Program-made: the position numbers and the translations under genes
The notes under the pieces: model-generated
The model's database searches: none
What the model was told of the DNA's origin: nothing
Seen by the model: the letters and a program-made list of their open reading frames with translations, nothing else
Shown: positions 1 to 10,050 of the stretch, piece by piece
Position numbering within the stretch: position 1 is the stretch's first letter
Layout: each line of letters opens with the position of its first letter
Assembly: GCF_000379065.1 (NCBI RefSeq)
Contig: NZ_KB900614.1
Location: 3,222,633 to 3,286,632 of the forward strand
Direction: 5' to 3'
DNA from: Salinispora mooreana
Lineage (GTDB): Bacteria > Actinomycetota > Actinomycetes > Mycobacteriales > Micromonosporaceae
DNA length: 64,000 nt

Positions 1-340
1 CGATGCTGAAGTTGAAGATGTTCGCCTCGGTCCGGAGGAAGGCGAGGCCGGCGAGGCTGAGCACGATACCCCCGTACCCCAGCCCCTGATTGATCAACAC
101 ATCGACGTTACGGCCGATCGCCGTACCGGCCAGCACGGCGCCGCCGAGCAGCACGCTGAGCAACGAGAAGCCGAGGTTCGTGCCCTGGCCGAGCACCGCG
201 CTGTCGCCCTGGGCCAAGAGCTCGTCGCCGACGGTCGCGATGAGACCGAGCACGCCGAAGGCGACCAGGTACAGGCCGGTCAGCCCGCCGATCGCCCGGT
301 AGATCGGCCGCGCGGGGTGGTTCACGGGGGTGTGGGCCAT
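1..340 (-). CDS. DUF4383 family membrane protein, 3' end cut by window
   Basis: The reading frame starts at ATG 340 (protein begins MAHTPVNHPARPIYRAIGGL) and stays open to the window edge, giving 113 residues; the C-terminus is outside. Two clear hydrophobic segments are visible (about residues 16-35 and 53-72) and a third begins near residue 85. The sequence ends with an Asn/Phe-rich stretch (TEANIFNFSI) of the kind seen in the actinobacterial DUF4383 family of small four-helix membrane proteins, whose function is unknown. A DUF4383 call rests on my recognition of the pattern; a generic small membrane protein is the alternative. Confidence 0.6.
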   Translation of the reverse strand, partial: MAHTPVNHPARPIYRAIGGLTGLYLVAFGVLGLIATVGDELLAQGDSAVLGQGTNLGFSLLSVLLGGAVLAGTAIGRNVDVLINQGLGYGGIVLSLAGLAFLRTEANIFNFSI

Positions 341-468
341 GGCTGAGTCTCCAACGACGTTACGGTGAGGGTCGGTGCCGATTGTCCCGCACCGGCCGGT
401 GTGACGCCGCACACGGTCCGGGCGTGCCACGACGCATCGGCGGTGCCGTTGCGGCTTGGTAGCTGCGG

Positions 469-2268
469 TCAGCCGCTCGGGATCTCGTCGGCGAGGGTCA
501 GCCAGGCCTGTTCCACCTGCTCCCGCTCGCCCCGGACATCCTTGAGCTGGCTGTCCAGCTCAGCGACCCGCGCGTAGTCGGTCGCGTTCGCGGCAAGCTG
601 GTCGAGCAGCTCCGCCTCCCGCTGCTCCAGCCGGCCGACCTGCCGCTCGAGCCGGGACAACTCCTTGCGGGCCTGGCGGACCTGCGCGGCAGACATCCCG
701 GTCGCCTTCGCTGGCGCCGGCTCCGCATTGCCGGTCGCCGATGCCGGACGGCCGCCGTCGGTGGCCCGAGCCAGGTACTCGTCAACCCCGCCGGGCAGGT
801 GCACCAGCTCGCCGTCGCCGAACATGCCGTACACGGTGTCGGCGACCCGTTCCACCAGGTACCGGTCGTGGCTGGCCACGACGATCACGCCGGGCCAGGA
901 GTCGAGCAGATCCTCGAGCGCGGCGAGGGTGTCGGTATCCAGGTCGTTGGTGGGCTCGTCCAGCAGGAGCACATTCGGCTCACCGGCGAGCAGGCGCAGC
1001 AGCTGCAGCCGCCGCCGCTCGCCACCGGAAAGATCAGCCACCGGGGTCCAGAGCCGGCGGTCGTCGAAGCCGAAGACCTCGGCGAGCTGGGCGGCGGAGA
1101 TCTCCCGGTCACCGAGCCGGACCCGGCGGGCGATCTCCTCGACCGCCTCGAGGACGCGCAGCCGGCCGGGGAGTTCGGCGAGTTCCTGGGAGAGGAACGC
1201 GGGGCGCACGGTGGAACCGGCCACGAACCGGCCGTGATCCGGTCGGGTGACGCCGGCGAGCATCCGCAGCAGCGTGGTCTTGCCGGCACCGTTGCGGCCG
1301 AGGACAGCGATCCGGTCCCCGGGACCGACCTGCCAGTCGAGGTCGCGCAGGATCTCCTTCGGCCCCGCGTCCAACCGGACGTGCTCCAGGTCATACACCT
1401 GTTTGCCGAGCCGGGCGGTGGCGAGCCGCTGCAGCGACATGCTGTCCCGCGGCGGCGGAACGTCGGCGATCAGCGCGTTCGCCGCGTCGATGCGGAACTT
1501 CGGCTTGGAGGTTCGGGCCGGCGCACCGCGGCGCAGCCAGGCGATCTCCTTACGGAGTAGGTTCTGGCGGCGCGCCTCGGTGGCGGCGGCGACCCGTTCC
1601 CGTTCCGCGCGGGCGAGGGTCCAGGCGGCGAACCCGCCCTCGTACGCCCGGACGGTCTGGTCGGCGACCTCCCAGGTGGTGGTGCAGACGGCGTCGAGGA
1701 ACCACCGGTCGTGGGTGACCACGACGAGCGCACCCCGGCGGGTGAGCAGGTGCCGGGCCAGCCAGTCGATGCCGCCGACATCGAGGTGGTTGGTGGGCTC
1801 GTCGAGGATCAGCAGGTCGGCGTCGCGGACCAGCAGCGCGGCCAGGGCGACCCGCCGGCGCTCGCCGCCGGACATCGGGCCGACCGGAGTCTCGAGGCCG
1901 AGGTGCGGCATCCCGAGGCCGTCGAGGACCGCCCGGACTCCGGCGTCGCCGGCCCACTCGTGCTCGGCGCCCATCCCCTCGGCCAGCCACGCGGTGCCGA
2001 GGACCACGTCTCGGACGGTCGCGTCGGGGGCGAGTTGCAGGGTCTGCGGCAACCCGGCGACGCGCAGGTCACGACGGTGGGTCACCCGGCCGTCGTCCGG
2101 CTCCTCCTGCCGGGTGAGCAGGCGCAGCAGGGTGGATTTGCCGGCACCGTTGAGCCCCACCACACCGATCCGGTCGGCGTCGTCGAGACCGAGCGAGACA
2201 TCGGTGAGCAGCGGCCCGGCAGCGCCGTAGCCCTTGGACACCCGGTCCAGGTTGACGATGTTGGCCAC
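469..2268 (-). CDS. ABC-F family ATPase (Uup-like)
   Basis: A 599-residue soluble protein with two ABC ATPase domains and no membrane domain, the hallmark of ABC-F proteins, which act on ribosomes or in antibiotic protection and not in transport. The first Walker A is GLNGAGKST (about residue 38) and the second GRNGAGKTT (about residue 325). Both domains have the signature SGGERRR and a Walker B followed by DEPTN (LILDEPTNHLD, LLLDEPTNDLD). The tail from about residue 525 is charged and heptad-like (KELSRLERQVGRLEQ), a C-terminal coiled coil as in Uup. It lies downstream of ispE on the same strand. A dedicated drug-resistance role is possible but nothing here distinguishes it from the housekeeping Uup type. 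Confidence 0.88.
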   Translation of the reverse strand: MANIVNLDRVSKGYGAAGPLLTDVSLGLDDADRIGVVGLNGAGKSTLLRLLTRQEEPDDGRVTHRRDLRVAGLPQTLQLAPDATVRDVVLGTAWLAEGMGAEHEWAGDAGVRAVLDGLGMPHLGLETPVGPMSGGERRRVALAALLVRDADLLILDEPTNHLDVGGIDWLARHLLTRRGALVVVTHDRWFLDAVCTTTWEVADQTVRAYEGGFAAWTLARAERERVAAATEARRQNLLRKEIAWLRRGAPARTSKPKFRIDAANALIADVPPPRDSMSLQRLATARLGKQVYDLEHVRLDAGPKEILRDLDWQVGPGDRIAVLGRNGAGKTTLLRMLAGVTRPDHGRFVAGSTVRPAFLSQELAELPGRLRVLEAVEEIARRVRLGDREISAAQLAEVFGFDDRRLWTPVADLSGGERRRLQLLRLLAGEPNVLLLDEPTNDLDTDTLAALEDLLDSWPGVIVVASHDRYLVERVADTVYGMFGDGELVHLPGGVDEYLARATDGGRPASATGNAEPAPAKATGMSAAQVRQARKELSRLERQVGRLEQREAELLDQLAANATDYARVAELDSQLKDVRGEREQVEQAWLTLADEIPSG

Positions 2269-2367
2269 TACGCCCCTTCCATGGTCAGGGCGCCCGGCAC
2301 CGGATCGGCAGCCAAGGACGCCCGAGGCAAGGGTACGCGGGCACCCGGCAGGCGGCGCCGGGGACGG

Positions 2368-3315
2368 TCAGCCGATCCGGGCCCCGGCGACCGGGCCGTG
2401 CGCGGTGCGCGCCTCTCGGCACACGTCGAGAGCGTCCAGTTCGGCGGCGATCCCCTCCGCGTCGGCCGCTCCGGTGGCGAGGAAGACACAGGTCGGCCCG
2501 GAGCCGGAGACGATGCCCGCGAGCGCCCCCGCCGCCTCGCCCGCCTTCAGGGTGGCGGCCAGGGACGGCCGCAGGGCGAGCGCGGCGTCCTGGAGGTCGT
2601 TACCGAGGGCCGCGGCGAGCACCCCGGGGTCGGGCTGCCGGAGGGCGGCGAGGAGGGTGTCGGTGCTGCCGAGCGGGGGGCCGGCGGCCCTGGCGGCTCG
2701 GAGCCGATCGAGTTCCCGGTACGCGACCGGCGTGGAGAGACCGCCCTCGGCGACCGCGACGACCCAGTGCCAGACAGTCGGCCGGGCCAGTACCGGGCTG
2801 ACCGCCTCGCCCCGGCCGGTGCCGAGCGCGGTGCCGCCGTGGATCAGAAAGGGCACGTCGGAACCGAGGCCGGCGGCGATCTCCGCCAGTTCGTCGCGGG
2901 AGAGCCCGGTCCCCCAGAGGGCATCGCAGGCGACCAGCGCGGCGGCGGCATCGGCGCTGCCCCCGGCGAGCCCACCGGCCAGGGGAATCTGCTTGCGCAG
3001 GTGCAGCCGGGCGTGCGGCGGCACCCCGGTGGACCTGGCGAGGGCACGGGCGGCACGGATGACCAGGTTTGACTCGTCCAGGGCCAGTTCGCCGGTCCCC
3101 TCACCCGCCATGGTGAGGGTGAGGGTGTCACCCCGGCGGGCGGTCAACTCGTCGTGGATGGAGATCGCGTGGTAGACGGTGTTGAGCTCGTGATAGCCGT
3201 CCTGGCGGAGCGGCCCCACTCCCAGATGTAGGTTGATCTTGGCGGGGACTCGTACGCGAACCGGGCCGCTGACACCGCGAGGTTCGTCATCCTCCGGTCG
3301 CCATGCCTCGGTCAC
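2368..3315 (-). CDS. ispE: 4-diphosphocytidyl-2-C-methyl-D-erythritol kinase
   Basis: A 315-residue GHMP kinase of the MEP isoprenoid pathway that phosphorylates the 2-hydroxyl of CDP-methylerythritol. The N-terminus VRVPAKINLHLGVGPLRQDGYHEL is the IspE substrate-binding signature (PAKINL, then DGYHEL), given here as two adjacent blocks. The ATP-binding GHMP motif is PLAGGLAGGSADAAAAL at about residue 110, and the C-terminal glycine motif is VSGSGPTCVF at about residue 270. Length is normal for the family. About 20 residues precede the conserved core, so a start slightly downstream is possible. It follows rsmA on the same strand, a common actinobacterial arrangement. Confidence 0.93.
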   Translation of the reverse strand: MTEAWRPEDDEPRGVSGPVRVRVPAKINLHLGVGPLRQDGYHELNTVYHAISIHDELTARRGDTLTLTMAGEGTGELALDESNLVIRAARALARSTGVPPHARLHLRKQIPLAGGLAGGSADAAAALVACDALWGTGLSRDELAEIAAGLGSDVPFLIHGGTALGTGRGEAVSPVLARPTVWHWVVAVAEGGLSTPVAYRELDRLRAARAAGPPLGSTDTLLAALRQPDPGVLAAALGNDLQDAALALRPSLAATLKAGEAAGALAGIVSGSGPTCVFLATGAADAEGIAAELDALDVCREARTAHGPVAGARIG

Positions 3316-3411
3316 AGGGCAGTGTCCCAGGCTGAGTCCCGGCTGCCCGTCCCGGGCGCGACGGGCAGGGGCAGCGGCGTGGCATTTCGTACTTCCTCGG
3401 CGGGCACGGCG

Positions 3412-4284
3412 TCAGCCTACTGCCCGGTCGGAGGCGGCCAGGGCCGACGCGGCGATAGCGGCGAACTGCTCGACCGGGAGCGCCTCCCCGCGGGCGCCGG
3501 GATCCACTCCGGCGGCGGTGAGCACCGCGGCGGCCCGGTCCACGCCGCCGGCCCAGCCGGCCAGGGCCGCCCGAAGGGTTTTGCGACGCTGGGCGAACGC
3601 GGCATCCACCACCGCGAAGACCCGCTCCCGGGAACCACCCACGCCCGGTGGTTCCCGACGGGTGAAGGCGACCAGCCCGGAGTCGACGTTCGGCACCGGC
3701 CAGAACACGTTTGGCGGCACCTTCCCGGCCGCGTGGACGTGGGCGTACCAGGCGAGTTTGACCGACGGCACGCCGTACACCCGGGAACCGGGACCGGCGA
3801 CGAGCCGATCGGCGACCTCCTTCTGCACCATGACCAGGCCGTGCCGCAGCGTCGGCACCTCGGCGAGCAGGTGCAGCACCACCGGCACGGCGACGTTGTA
3901 CGGCAGGTTGGCGACCAACGCGGTCGGCGCGGGATCGGCGAGCTGCTCGGCGGTGACTCGAAGCGCGTCGGCGCGGTGCACGGAGAGCCGGCCGGCGGCG
4001 GGACCGGCGTGCCGGGCGGCGGTCTCCGGTAGGGCGGCGGCGAGGACCGGGTCGATCTCGACGGCGTGCACGTGCGCGGCGGCCGGCAGCAGCGCGAGAG
4101 TCAGCGAACCGAGACCCGGCCCGACCTCCAGCACCACGTCGTCGGCGGTCAGGCCGGCGGTGGTGACGATCCGCCGCACCGTGTTGGGGTCATGGACGAA
4201 GTTCTGGCCGAGTCGCTTGGTGGGGGCGACGCCGAGGCGGGCGGCGAGGTCCCGGATCTCCGCCGGGCCGAGGAGACCGGTCAC
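3412..4284 (-). CDS. rsmA: 16S rRNA (adenine(1518)-N6/adenine(1519)-N6)-dimethyltransferase
   Basis: KsgA/RsmA dimethylates two adjacent adenines near the 3' end of 16S rRNA using S-adenosylmethionine. Seen: the early motif [15 protein letters not shown] motif [17 protein letters not shown], and the catalytic NLPYN ([13 protein letters not shown]). I chose GTG 4284, giving 290 residues, the usual family length. The frame is open upstream to ATG 4410, but that extension is Pro/Gly-rich and overlaps tatD. It sits between tatD and ispE, as in many actinobacteria. Confidence 0.92.
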   Translation of the reverse strand: MTGLLGPAEIRDLAARLGVAPTKRLGQNFVHDPNTVRRIVTTAGLTADDVVLEVGPGLGSLTLALLPAAAHVHAVEIDPVLAAALPETAARHAGPAAGRLSVHRADALRVTAEQLADPAPTALVANLPYNVAVPVVLHLLAEVPTLRHGLVMVQKEVADRLVAGPGSRVYGVPSVKLAWYAHVHAAGKVPPNVFWPVPNVDSGLVAFTRREPPGVGGSRERVFAVVDAAFAQRRKTLRAALAGWAGGVDRAAAVLTAAGVDPGARGEALPVEQFAAIAASALAASDRAVG

Positions 4285-4363
4285 GCCCGCTAGCGTAGGT
4301 GGGCGCCGGGGTGCCCCGGGCAGGGGCCCGCCGTCTCCCGGCAGATTCCCGCCAGCCCCACCG

Positions 4364-5332
4364 TCACCAGGGGCCGAAGGCCCGCTCGCCGGTACGGGAG
4401 AGGGCCGCACAGAGCTCGTCCAGGTCGCTGCCGGTGGTGACGGCGAGCGTGCGGACGGTGAGCGGGATCAGGTACGACGCGTTGGGCCGACCCCGGTGCG
4501 GCACCGGAGTGAGATACGGCGCGTCCGTCTCCACGAGAAGGTGATCCAGCGGGGTCACCGCAGCGGCCTCGCGCAGTGCCGCGGCGCTGCTGAAGGTGAC
4601 GGTGCCGGCGAAGCTGAGCAGGTAGCCGCGGCGCACGCAGGCGCGGGCGAACTCGGCGTCGCCCGAGAAGCAGTGCATCACCACCGTCTCCGGAGCGCCC
4701 TCGTCGTCCAGGATCCGCAACACGTCGTCGTGCGCCTCCCGGTCGTGGACCACCAGCGTGCGGCCGTACCGCTTGGCGATGTCGATGTGCGCCCGGAAGC
4801 TCAGCTCCTGCGCGGCGCGCCCCTGCTCACCGGTACGGAAGAAGTCCATTCCGGTCTCGCCGACACCCCGTACCCGGTCCTGGCCGGCCAGCGACTCGAC
4901 GACCCGCAGCGCCTCGTCCAGCTCCGCCAGCCGGGGCGCCTCGTTGGGGTGCAGCGCGACGGTGGCGACGACCGCCGGGGAGCGCTGGGCCACCTCCGCC
5001 CCCCACCGGGACGAGTCGACGTCAACCCCCACCTGGACCAACCGGTCCACCCCGACCTCCGCAGCCGCCTCGACCGCGGCCTGGATCGGGTCAACGGCGG
5101 AACGGGGGTCGACGGCGGTGTGGATCGGCTCGGCGGCCGGGCCGCCGTCGGCGCCCACACCGTAGCCCGGCGCGGTCGGCGTAGGGCGCGGCGGGACCCC
5201 GGCCTCGCTGATCGTGATGTCGAGGTGGGTGTGGCTGTCTGGCACCGGTTGCGGCAGCGGCGCGGGCGCCGGCGGAAACTCCCCGGCCCGCCGGGCCGCG
5301 CGCTGCTTACGGGATTCGGTCTGCTCGGTCAT
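4364..5332 (-). CDS. tatD: TatD family metal-dependent hydrolase (DNase)
   Basis: A TIM-barrel hydrolase of the TatD/YcfH family, thought to act as a 3'-5' nuclease. The N-terminal metal ligand motif is DSHTHLD (about residue 33). Further family motifs are [34 protein letters not shown] and the C-terminal [17 protein letters not shown]. The core is preceded by a basic/Pro-rich leader and an unusual insert rich in Ala/Pro (about residues 45-75). ATG 5332 ([10 protein letters not shown]) is taken as start; another in-frame start lies at 5347. It lies between metG and rsmA on the same strand. Confidence 0.88.
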   Translation of the reverse strand: MTEQTESRKQRAARRAGEFPPAPAPLPQPVPDSHTHLDITISEAGVPPRPTPTAPGYGVGADGGPAAEPIHTAVDPRSAVDPIQAAVEAAAEVGVDRLVQVGVDVDSSRWGAEVAQRSPAVVATVALHPNEAPRLAELDEALRVVESLAGQDRVRGVGETGMDFFRTGEQGRAAQELSFRAHIDIAKRYGRTLVVHDREAHDDVLRILDDEGAPETVVMHCFSGDAEFARACVRRGYLLSFAGTVTFSSAAALREAAAVTPLDHLLVETDAPYLTPVPHRGRPNASYLIPLTVRTLAVTTGSDLDELCAALSRTGERAFGPW

Positions 5333-5376
5333 CGACGCAAGCATCACACACCGGGTACGCCCCCGCGGGGTGTGCC

Positions 5377-7179
5377 TCAGCCCGCCAGGCGGGCCAGCTC
5401 CTCATCCACGATCGACGGGTCGAGCTTGCGGAACACCGGCGTGGGCGGGTCGAGTGCCCGCCCCACCTCCAACGGCACCGACTCCCACCGGGCGCCGACC
5501 GTGTAGTCGCCGGTCAGCACCGGGTAGGCCGGCCCGCCGTCGAGGTCCTCAACCTCCTCGATCACCGGCATCGGTGCGTGCACCCCGGTGCCGCCGAGCA
5601 GCTGGTGGATCTTCTGCGCGGAGTGCGGCAGGAAGGGGGTGAGCAGTGTGTTCGCGTCGCTGACCACCTGGAGGGCGACGTGCAGGACGGTGCCCATCCG
5701 CGGCCGGTCCGCCTCGCCCTTGAGCTTCCACGGTGCCTGCTCGGAGAGGTAGCGGTTGGCCTCGGCGACCACCTTCATCGCCTCGCCGATCGCCTGTTTC
5801 TGCCGGTGCCGGCCGATCAGCTCGCCGACCGTGGCGAAGCCGGCCCGGGCCACCGCGAGCAGCCCCTCGTCGGCCTCGGTGAGCCCGGCCGGGTCGACCG
5901 GCGGGATCACGCCGAAGTTCTTCGCGGCCATCGAGATGGAGCGGTTGACCAGGTTGCCCCAGCCGGCGACCAGCTCGTCGTTGTTGCGGCGGAGGAACTC
6001 CGCCCAGGTGAAGTCGGTGTCGTTGCTCTCCGGCCCGGCCACCGCGATGAAGTAGCGCAACGCGTCGGCGTCGTAGCGCTCCAGGAAGTCACGGACGTAG
6101 ATGACCACGCGTCGGGACGAGGAGAACTTGCGCCCCTCCATGGTCAGGAACTCGCTGGAGACCACCTCGGTGGGCAGGTTCAGCCGACCCAGCTCGCCCG
6201 GCTGCCCGTCGTGGGAGCCTTCGCCGGAGTAGCCGGCGAGCAGCGCCGGCCAGATCACCGAGTGGAAGACGATGTTGTCCTTGCCCATGAAGTAGTGGCT
6301 GGGGGCGTCCTTGCCCGGCCCGTCCGCCGACCACCACCGGCGCCACGCCGCTGGATCACCGGAGCGGCGGGCCCACTCGATCGAGGCGGAGAGGTAGCCG
6401 ATCACCGCGTCGAACCACACGTAGATGCGCTTGTCGCCACGCTCCCGCCAGCCGTCGAGCGGGACCGGCACCCCCCACTCCAGGTCCCGGGTGATCGCCC
6501 GGGGCTGGAGATCGTCCAACAGGTTCTTGGAGAAGCGCAGCACGTTCGGCCGCCAGCCCTCCCGTGTGTCCAACCACTGCCCCAGGACGTCGGCGAGCGC
6601 CGGTAGGTCGAGGAAGAAGTGTTCGGTCTCGACGAACTTCGGCGTCTCTCCGTTGATCTTCGACTTCGGGTTGCGCAGGTCGATCGGGTCGAGCTGGTTG
6701 CCGCAGCTGTCGCACTGGTCGCCGCGGGCGCTCTCGTAGCCGCAGATCGGGCAGGTGCCCTCGATGTAGCGATCGGGCAGGGTCCGACCGGTGGACGGGG
6801 AGATGGCGCCCATGGTGGTCTTCGGCACGATGTAGCCGTTGCGGTACATCCCCTCGAACAGCTCCTGCACCACGGCGTAGTGGTTGCCGGTGGTGGTGCG
6901 GGTGAACAGGTCGTAGGAGAGCCCGAGCCCGTGCAGGTCCGCCACGATCACCCGGTTGTAGCGGTCGGCCAACTCGCGGGGGGTGACCCCCTCCGCGTCG
7001 GCCTGCACCTGGATCGGCGTGCCGTGTTCGTCGGTGCCAGAGACCATGAGCACGTCGTGGCCGGCCATCCGCATGTACCGGGCGAAGACGTCGGAGGGAA
7101 CGCCGAAGCCGGAGACGTGGCCGATGTGGCGCGGGCCGTTGGCGTAAGGCCAGGCAACCGCCGCGAGAACGTGACTCAT
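5377..7179 (-). CDS. metG: methionyl-tRNA synthetase
   Basis: A 600-residue class I aminoacyl-tRNA synthetase that charges tRNA-Met. The HIGH-type motif is PRHIGH ([18 protein letters not shown]) near the N-terminus and the KMSKS-type loop is KFSSSR at about residue 350. A zinc-binding knuckle with four cysteines, [18 protein letters not shown], lies at about residue 140, as in the MetG1 class. The C-terminal anticodon-binding helical domain is present and there is no EMAP-like extension. ATG 7179 ([10 protein letters not shown]) is preferred over an in-frame start at 7188 because homologues begin here. It probably heads the metG-tatD-rsmA-ispE stretch. Confidence 0.95.
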   Translation of the reverse strand: MSHVLAAVAWPYANGPRHIGHVSGFGVPSDVFARYMRMAGHDVLMVSGTDEHGTPIQVQADAEGVTPRELADRYNRVIVADLHGLGLSYDLFTRTTTGNHYAVVQELFEGMYRNGYIVPKTTMGAISPSTGRTLPDRYIEGTCPICGYESARGDQCDSCGNQLDPIDLRNPKSKINGETPKFVETEHFFLDLPALADVLGQWLDTREGWRPNVLRFSKNLLDDLQPRAITRDLEWGVPVPLDGWRERGDKRIYVWFDAVIGYLSASIEWARRSGDPAAWRRWWSADGPGKDAPSHYFMGKDNIVFHSVIWPALLAGYSGEGSHDGQPGELGRLNLPTEVVSSEFLTMEGRKFSSSRRVVIYVRDFLERYDADALRYFIAVAGPESNDTDFTWAEFLRRNNDELVAGWGNLVNRSISMAAKNFGVIPPVDPAGLTEADEGLLAVARAGFATVGELIGRHRQKQAIGEAMKVVAEANRYLSEQAPWKLKGEADRPRMGTVLHVALQVVSDANTLLTPFLPHSAQKIHQLLGGTGVHAPMPVIEEVEDLDGGPAYPVLTGDYTVGARWESVPLEVGRALDPPTPVFRKLDPSIVDEELARLAG

Positions 7180-7268
7180 GGCCAACAAGCCTAGTGACCC
7201 CGGCCGCGGGGCCGCGAACCGATGGGCCCGCCCGGGCCGCCCTGGTCACTTCACTTCCTCGCCCCACC

Positions 7269-8135
7269 TCACCGGTGGACGATGTCGTAGACCTCACGTC
7301 GGCGTAGCCCGTACTCGACGGCGACCTCGGTGACCGCATCCCGACGGGAACGGCCAGCCGCTTCCCGAGCGGCGACCGCCGCCCGCAACGTCTCGTCGTC
7401 CGGCCGTTGCCGGGCTGGACCCGAGGCGCCCGCCACCACCAGCGTGATCTCGCCACGCGCCGGTTCCTCGGCGGCCCAGGCCGCCAACTCACCGAGCGGA
7501 CGACGAAGCACCTGTTCGTAGGTCTTGGTCAGCTCCCGGCAGAGCGCCGCCGGCCGGTGGGCGCCGAACGCCGCGGCAAGGTCGGCGAGGGCCGCGGCGA
7601 CCCGGTGCGGCGCCTCGAAGAAGACCAGGGTGCGTTCCTCGGTGGCGAGCGCGGTCAGCCGGGCGCGGCGCGAACCCGGGCTGCGGGGCAGGAAGCCCTC
7701 GAAGCAGAACCGGTCACTGGCCAGCCCGGAGAGGGTGAGGGCGGTGGTGACCGCGCTGGGGCCGGGAGCGGCGGTGACCGGCACCCCGGCGTCCACCGCC
7801 GCCCGGACCAGCCGGTAGCCCGGGTCAGAGACGCTGGGCATGCCGCCGTCGGTGATCAGGGCGACGCCGAGGCCAGCGCGGAGCGCATCGACAAGTTCCG
7901 GCGTACGGCGCTCCTCGTTCCCCTCAAAATATGAGACTATCCGCCCAGAAATGGTCACCTCGAGCTCCCGGGCCAACCGGGCCAGGCGCCGGGTGTCCTC
8001 GGCTGCCACCAGGTCAGCCGTGGCGAGCACCTCGCGGAGCCGGGCGGAGGCGTCGGCCGGGTTTCCGAGCGGCGCGCCGAGCAGGACCAGGCGTCCGACA
8101 TCGGACTTCGCATCCACGAAAGGACGCTCCTTCAT
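7269..8135 (-). CDS. rsmI: 16S rRNA (cytidine(1402)-2'-O)-methyltransferase
   Basis: RsmI methylates the 2'-hydroxyl of C1402 in 16S rRNA and belongs to the tetrapyrrole methylase fold. Visible family motifs are GRLVLLGAPLGNPAD, AAEDTRR, ALITDGGMPSVSDPGYRLV, GPSAVTTALTLSGL, FEGFLPR and FFEAPHRV. The length of 288 residues is normal; the first 11 residues precede the conserved core, so a GTG slightly downstream is a possible start. It is divergent from the O-mannosyltransferase gene, with a 67-bp shared upstream region that contains an AT-rich stretch. Confidence 0.92.
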   Translation of the reverse strand: MKERPFVDAKSDVGRLVLLGAPLGNPADASARLREVLATADLVAAEDTRRLARLARELEVTISGRIVSYFEGNEERRTPELVDALRAGLGVALITDGGMPSVSDPGYRLVRAAVDAGVPVTAAPGPSAVTTALTLSGLASDRFCFEGFLPRSPGSRRARLTALATEERTLVFFEAPHRVAAALADLAAAFGAHRPAALCRELTKTYEQVLRRPLGELAAWAAEEPARGEITLVVAGASGPARQRPDDETLRAAVAAREAAGRSRRDAVTEVAVEYGLRRREVYDIVHR

Positions 8136-8202
8136 CGACAGTTATGAGTCTTACGTGAAACGGTGTGCGCGCGGGCCCACCTCCGCAGCCTACGATCACG
8201 GG

Positions 8203-9894
8203 GTGACCCAGGCGTCAACAGCGCACCCCGCCGGCCAGGCCGGGCCGGAGCAGCCCGAGCAGACGGACCGGGGCCGCCACCTCGGCAGGGGCCTTCCCGA
8301 CATCGTCCGCCGCCGGCTGGCCACCATTGACAACCGGCTCGACCGGCGGTCCTGGCTGGCCACCGCGGTGATCGTCACGATCGCGGCGGTCCTGCGCTTC
8401 GTCAACCTCGGAAACCCGCCGGGCAAGATTTTCGACGAGGTCTACTACGCCCGCGACGGCTGGGCACTGGTCGACCGGGGCGTCGAGTGGAACTACCAGG
8501 ACGGCGGCCCGTCATACGTGGTCCACCCACCCCTGGGCAAGTGGCTCATCGGGCTCGGCGAGTGGGCCTTCGGCTACAGCGACACCGAACAGGGGGTCTA
8601 CGCCGCCGGGCACCTGATCACCACCGCTCCCGAGGTGGGCTGGCGATTCTCCGCGGCCCTGATCAGCACCCTCTCGGTGCTGCTGCTGGTCCGGATCGCG
8701 CGCCGGCTGTTCGGCTCCACCGTGCTGGGCTGCGCCGCCGGGCTTCTGCTGGCCCTGGACGGCTTCCACCTGGTGCTGTCCCGCACCGCGCTGCTCGACA
8801 TCTTTCTGCTCTTCTTCGTGCTGGCGTCGTTCGGCGCACTGGTTCTCGACCGCGACGCCCGGCGCCGGCGCTGGGCGGAGACCCTCACCCCCGGGCCGGA
8901 CCCGGGCGACCCGCCAACCACCGACCGACCAGTTGGTGGCTGGCGGAGGTGGCCGTGGTGGCGACTGGCCGCCGGGGTGCTGTTCGGCTGCGCCTGCGCG
9001 GTGAAGTGGAGTGCGCTGTACTTCCTCCCGGCATTCGTGCTCCTGGTGGTCTTCTGGGAGGTCGGTGCCCGCCGCTCCGCCGGGGTACGCCGGCCGTGGC
9101 GGCGCACCCTGCTCGACGAGACCCCCTGGCTGCTGCTGGCCGGGTTGCTGATGGTGGTGGCCTACCTCGCCGCCTGGTCTGGGTGGCTGCTGGGCGACGA
9201 GGGGTATTACCGGGTGCCCGACGCACAGCGGTGGCCGAACGCCCCGCTGAGCGACACCCCCGTCATCGGGGCGCTCCAGAACCTCATCGAGTACCACAAG
9301 GCCGCGTACGGCTTCCACGCGCAACTCGACGACGCGCACACATACCAGTCCTGGCCCTGGCAGTGGCTCCTCCTGGCGCGCCCGGTCGCCTTCTACTGGT
9401 CGTCCGAGGGACCCTGCGCCGCGGCGAGCTGCGCCACCGAGGTTCTGCTGCTGGGCACGCCGCTGCTCTGGTGGTCATTCCTGCCCGCCCTGGCCGCGCT
9501 CGCCTGGCTGGGCCTCGCGCGACGCGACTGGCGGGCCGGGGCGATCCTGCTCTGTGTCGCGTCCGGCCTGCTGCCCTGGTTCTGGTACGCGGCGGACAGT
9601 GGGCGCACCATGTTCTCCTTCTACACCGCCCCGGCCCTGCCGTTCCTGGTGCTCGCCGTGACCTACGTGCTGGGTGTGATCATAGGTGCGCCGGCGACGG
9701 CCGGTCCGGAGAGCACGCCGGAGACCGCACCAACGGGCAGTGGAGATCGACTACTCGTCGGCGCCGTCATCGCCGGGGGGTACGTGTTGCTGGTGGCGCT
9801 CAACTTCGCCTACTTCTATCCGATCTTCGTCGGCGAGCCGCTTCCCTACGACAGCTGGTCCAACCGAATGTGGCTGGACAGCCGGTGGATCTGA
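8203..9894 (+). CDS. pmt: polyprenol-phosphate-mannose--protein O-mannosyltransferase (Pmt)
   Basis: A 563-residue polytopic membrane glycosyltransferase of the PMT family (GT39), which transfers mannose from polyprenyl-phosphate-mannose to secreted proteins during export. The first luminal loop carries the acidic catalytic motif FDEVYYARDGW (about residue 83, after a TM at 48-68). About ten hydrophobic segments follow. A second family motif is KWSALYFLPAFVLLVV, and the C-terminal region has WFWYAADSGRTMFSFYTAP. I chose GTG 8203 because the protein core starts soon after it and upstream in-frame sequence overlaps rsmI. In mycobacteria and streptomycetes the gene is also found next to rsmI. 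Confidence 0.9.
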   Translation: MTQASTAHPAGQAGPEQPEQTDRGRHLGRGLPDIVRRRLATIDNRLDRRSWLATAVIVTIAAVLRFVNLGNPPGKIFDEVYYARDGWALVDRGVEWNYQDGGPSYVVHPPLGKWLIGLGEWAFGYSDTEQGVYAAGHLITTAPEVGWRFSAALISTLSVLLLVRIARRLFGSTVLGCAAGLLLALDGFHLVLSRTALLDIFLLFFVLASFGALVLDRDARRRRWAETLTPGPDPGDPPTTDRPVGGWRRWPWWRLAAGVLFGCACAVKWSALYFLPAFVLLVVFWEVGARRSAGVRRPWRRTLLDETPWLLLAGLLMVVAYLAAWSGWLLGDEGYYRVPDAQRWPNAPLSDTPVIGALQNLIEYHKAAYGFHAQLDDAHTYQSWPWQWLLLARPVAFYWSSEGPCAAASCATEVLLLGTPLLWWSFLPALAALAWLGLARRDWRAGAILLCVASGLLPWFWYAADSGRTMFSFYTAPALPFLVLAVTYVLGVIIGAPATAGPESTPETAPTGSGDRLLVGAVIAGGYVLLVALNFAYFYPIFVGEPLPYDSWSNRMWLDSRWI

Positions 9895-9942
9895 CCGGTC
9901 CTGCGGGTTCTGACACGTCCTGTTGAATCTGACCGGTCCTGC
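9890..9942. repeat. short direct repeats at the pmt 3' end
   Basis: The 15-mer TCTGACCGGTCCTGC occurs at 9890-9904, spanning the pmt stop codon, and again at 9928-9942. A partial copy (TTCTGACACGTCCTG) lies between them from about 9909. This looks like local slippage duplication of the gene end; no function is proposed. Confidence 0.6.
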
Positions 9943-9962
9943 CCTCGGCACCCGTGATAGCG

Positions 9963-9994
9963 GCAGGGCCCGCACGCTCACGTGCGGGCCCTGC
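9963..9994. terminator. strong hairpin downstream of pmt
   Basis: A perfect 14-bp GC stem (left arm GCAGGGCCCGCACG) closes a CTCA loop 68 nt after the pmt stop codon. No U-tract follows, as is usual for actinobacterial terminators. Confidence 0.75.
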
Positions 9995-10002
9995 AACGAA
10001 AA

Positions 10003-10050
10003 GCGCGCTCCGATCGCCTGCCACGGGGGAAGCGGGCGATTGGAGCGCGC
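10003..10050. terminator. second, larger hairpin in tandem
   Basis: The arms GCGCGCTCCGATCGCC (10003-10018) and GGCGATTGGAGCGCGC (10035-10050) pair over about 16 bp with one G-T wobble and enclose a 16-nt loop. The hairpin begins 8 nt after the previous one and is followed by AGCAAAAGCTTAA. It may act as a tandem terminator or a processing site before the phosphopantetheinyl transferase gene. The rest of the 418-nt gap between pmt and that gene shows no further gene. Confidence 0.6.

Noticed and set aside
1711..3072. Long plus-strand frame opposite the ABC-F and ispE genes
   Set aside because: High-GC shadow frame with Gly/Arg-rich sequence; both minus-strand genes have complete conserved motifs.
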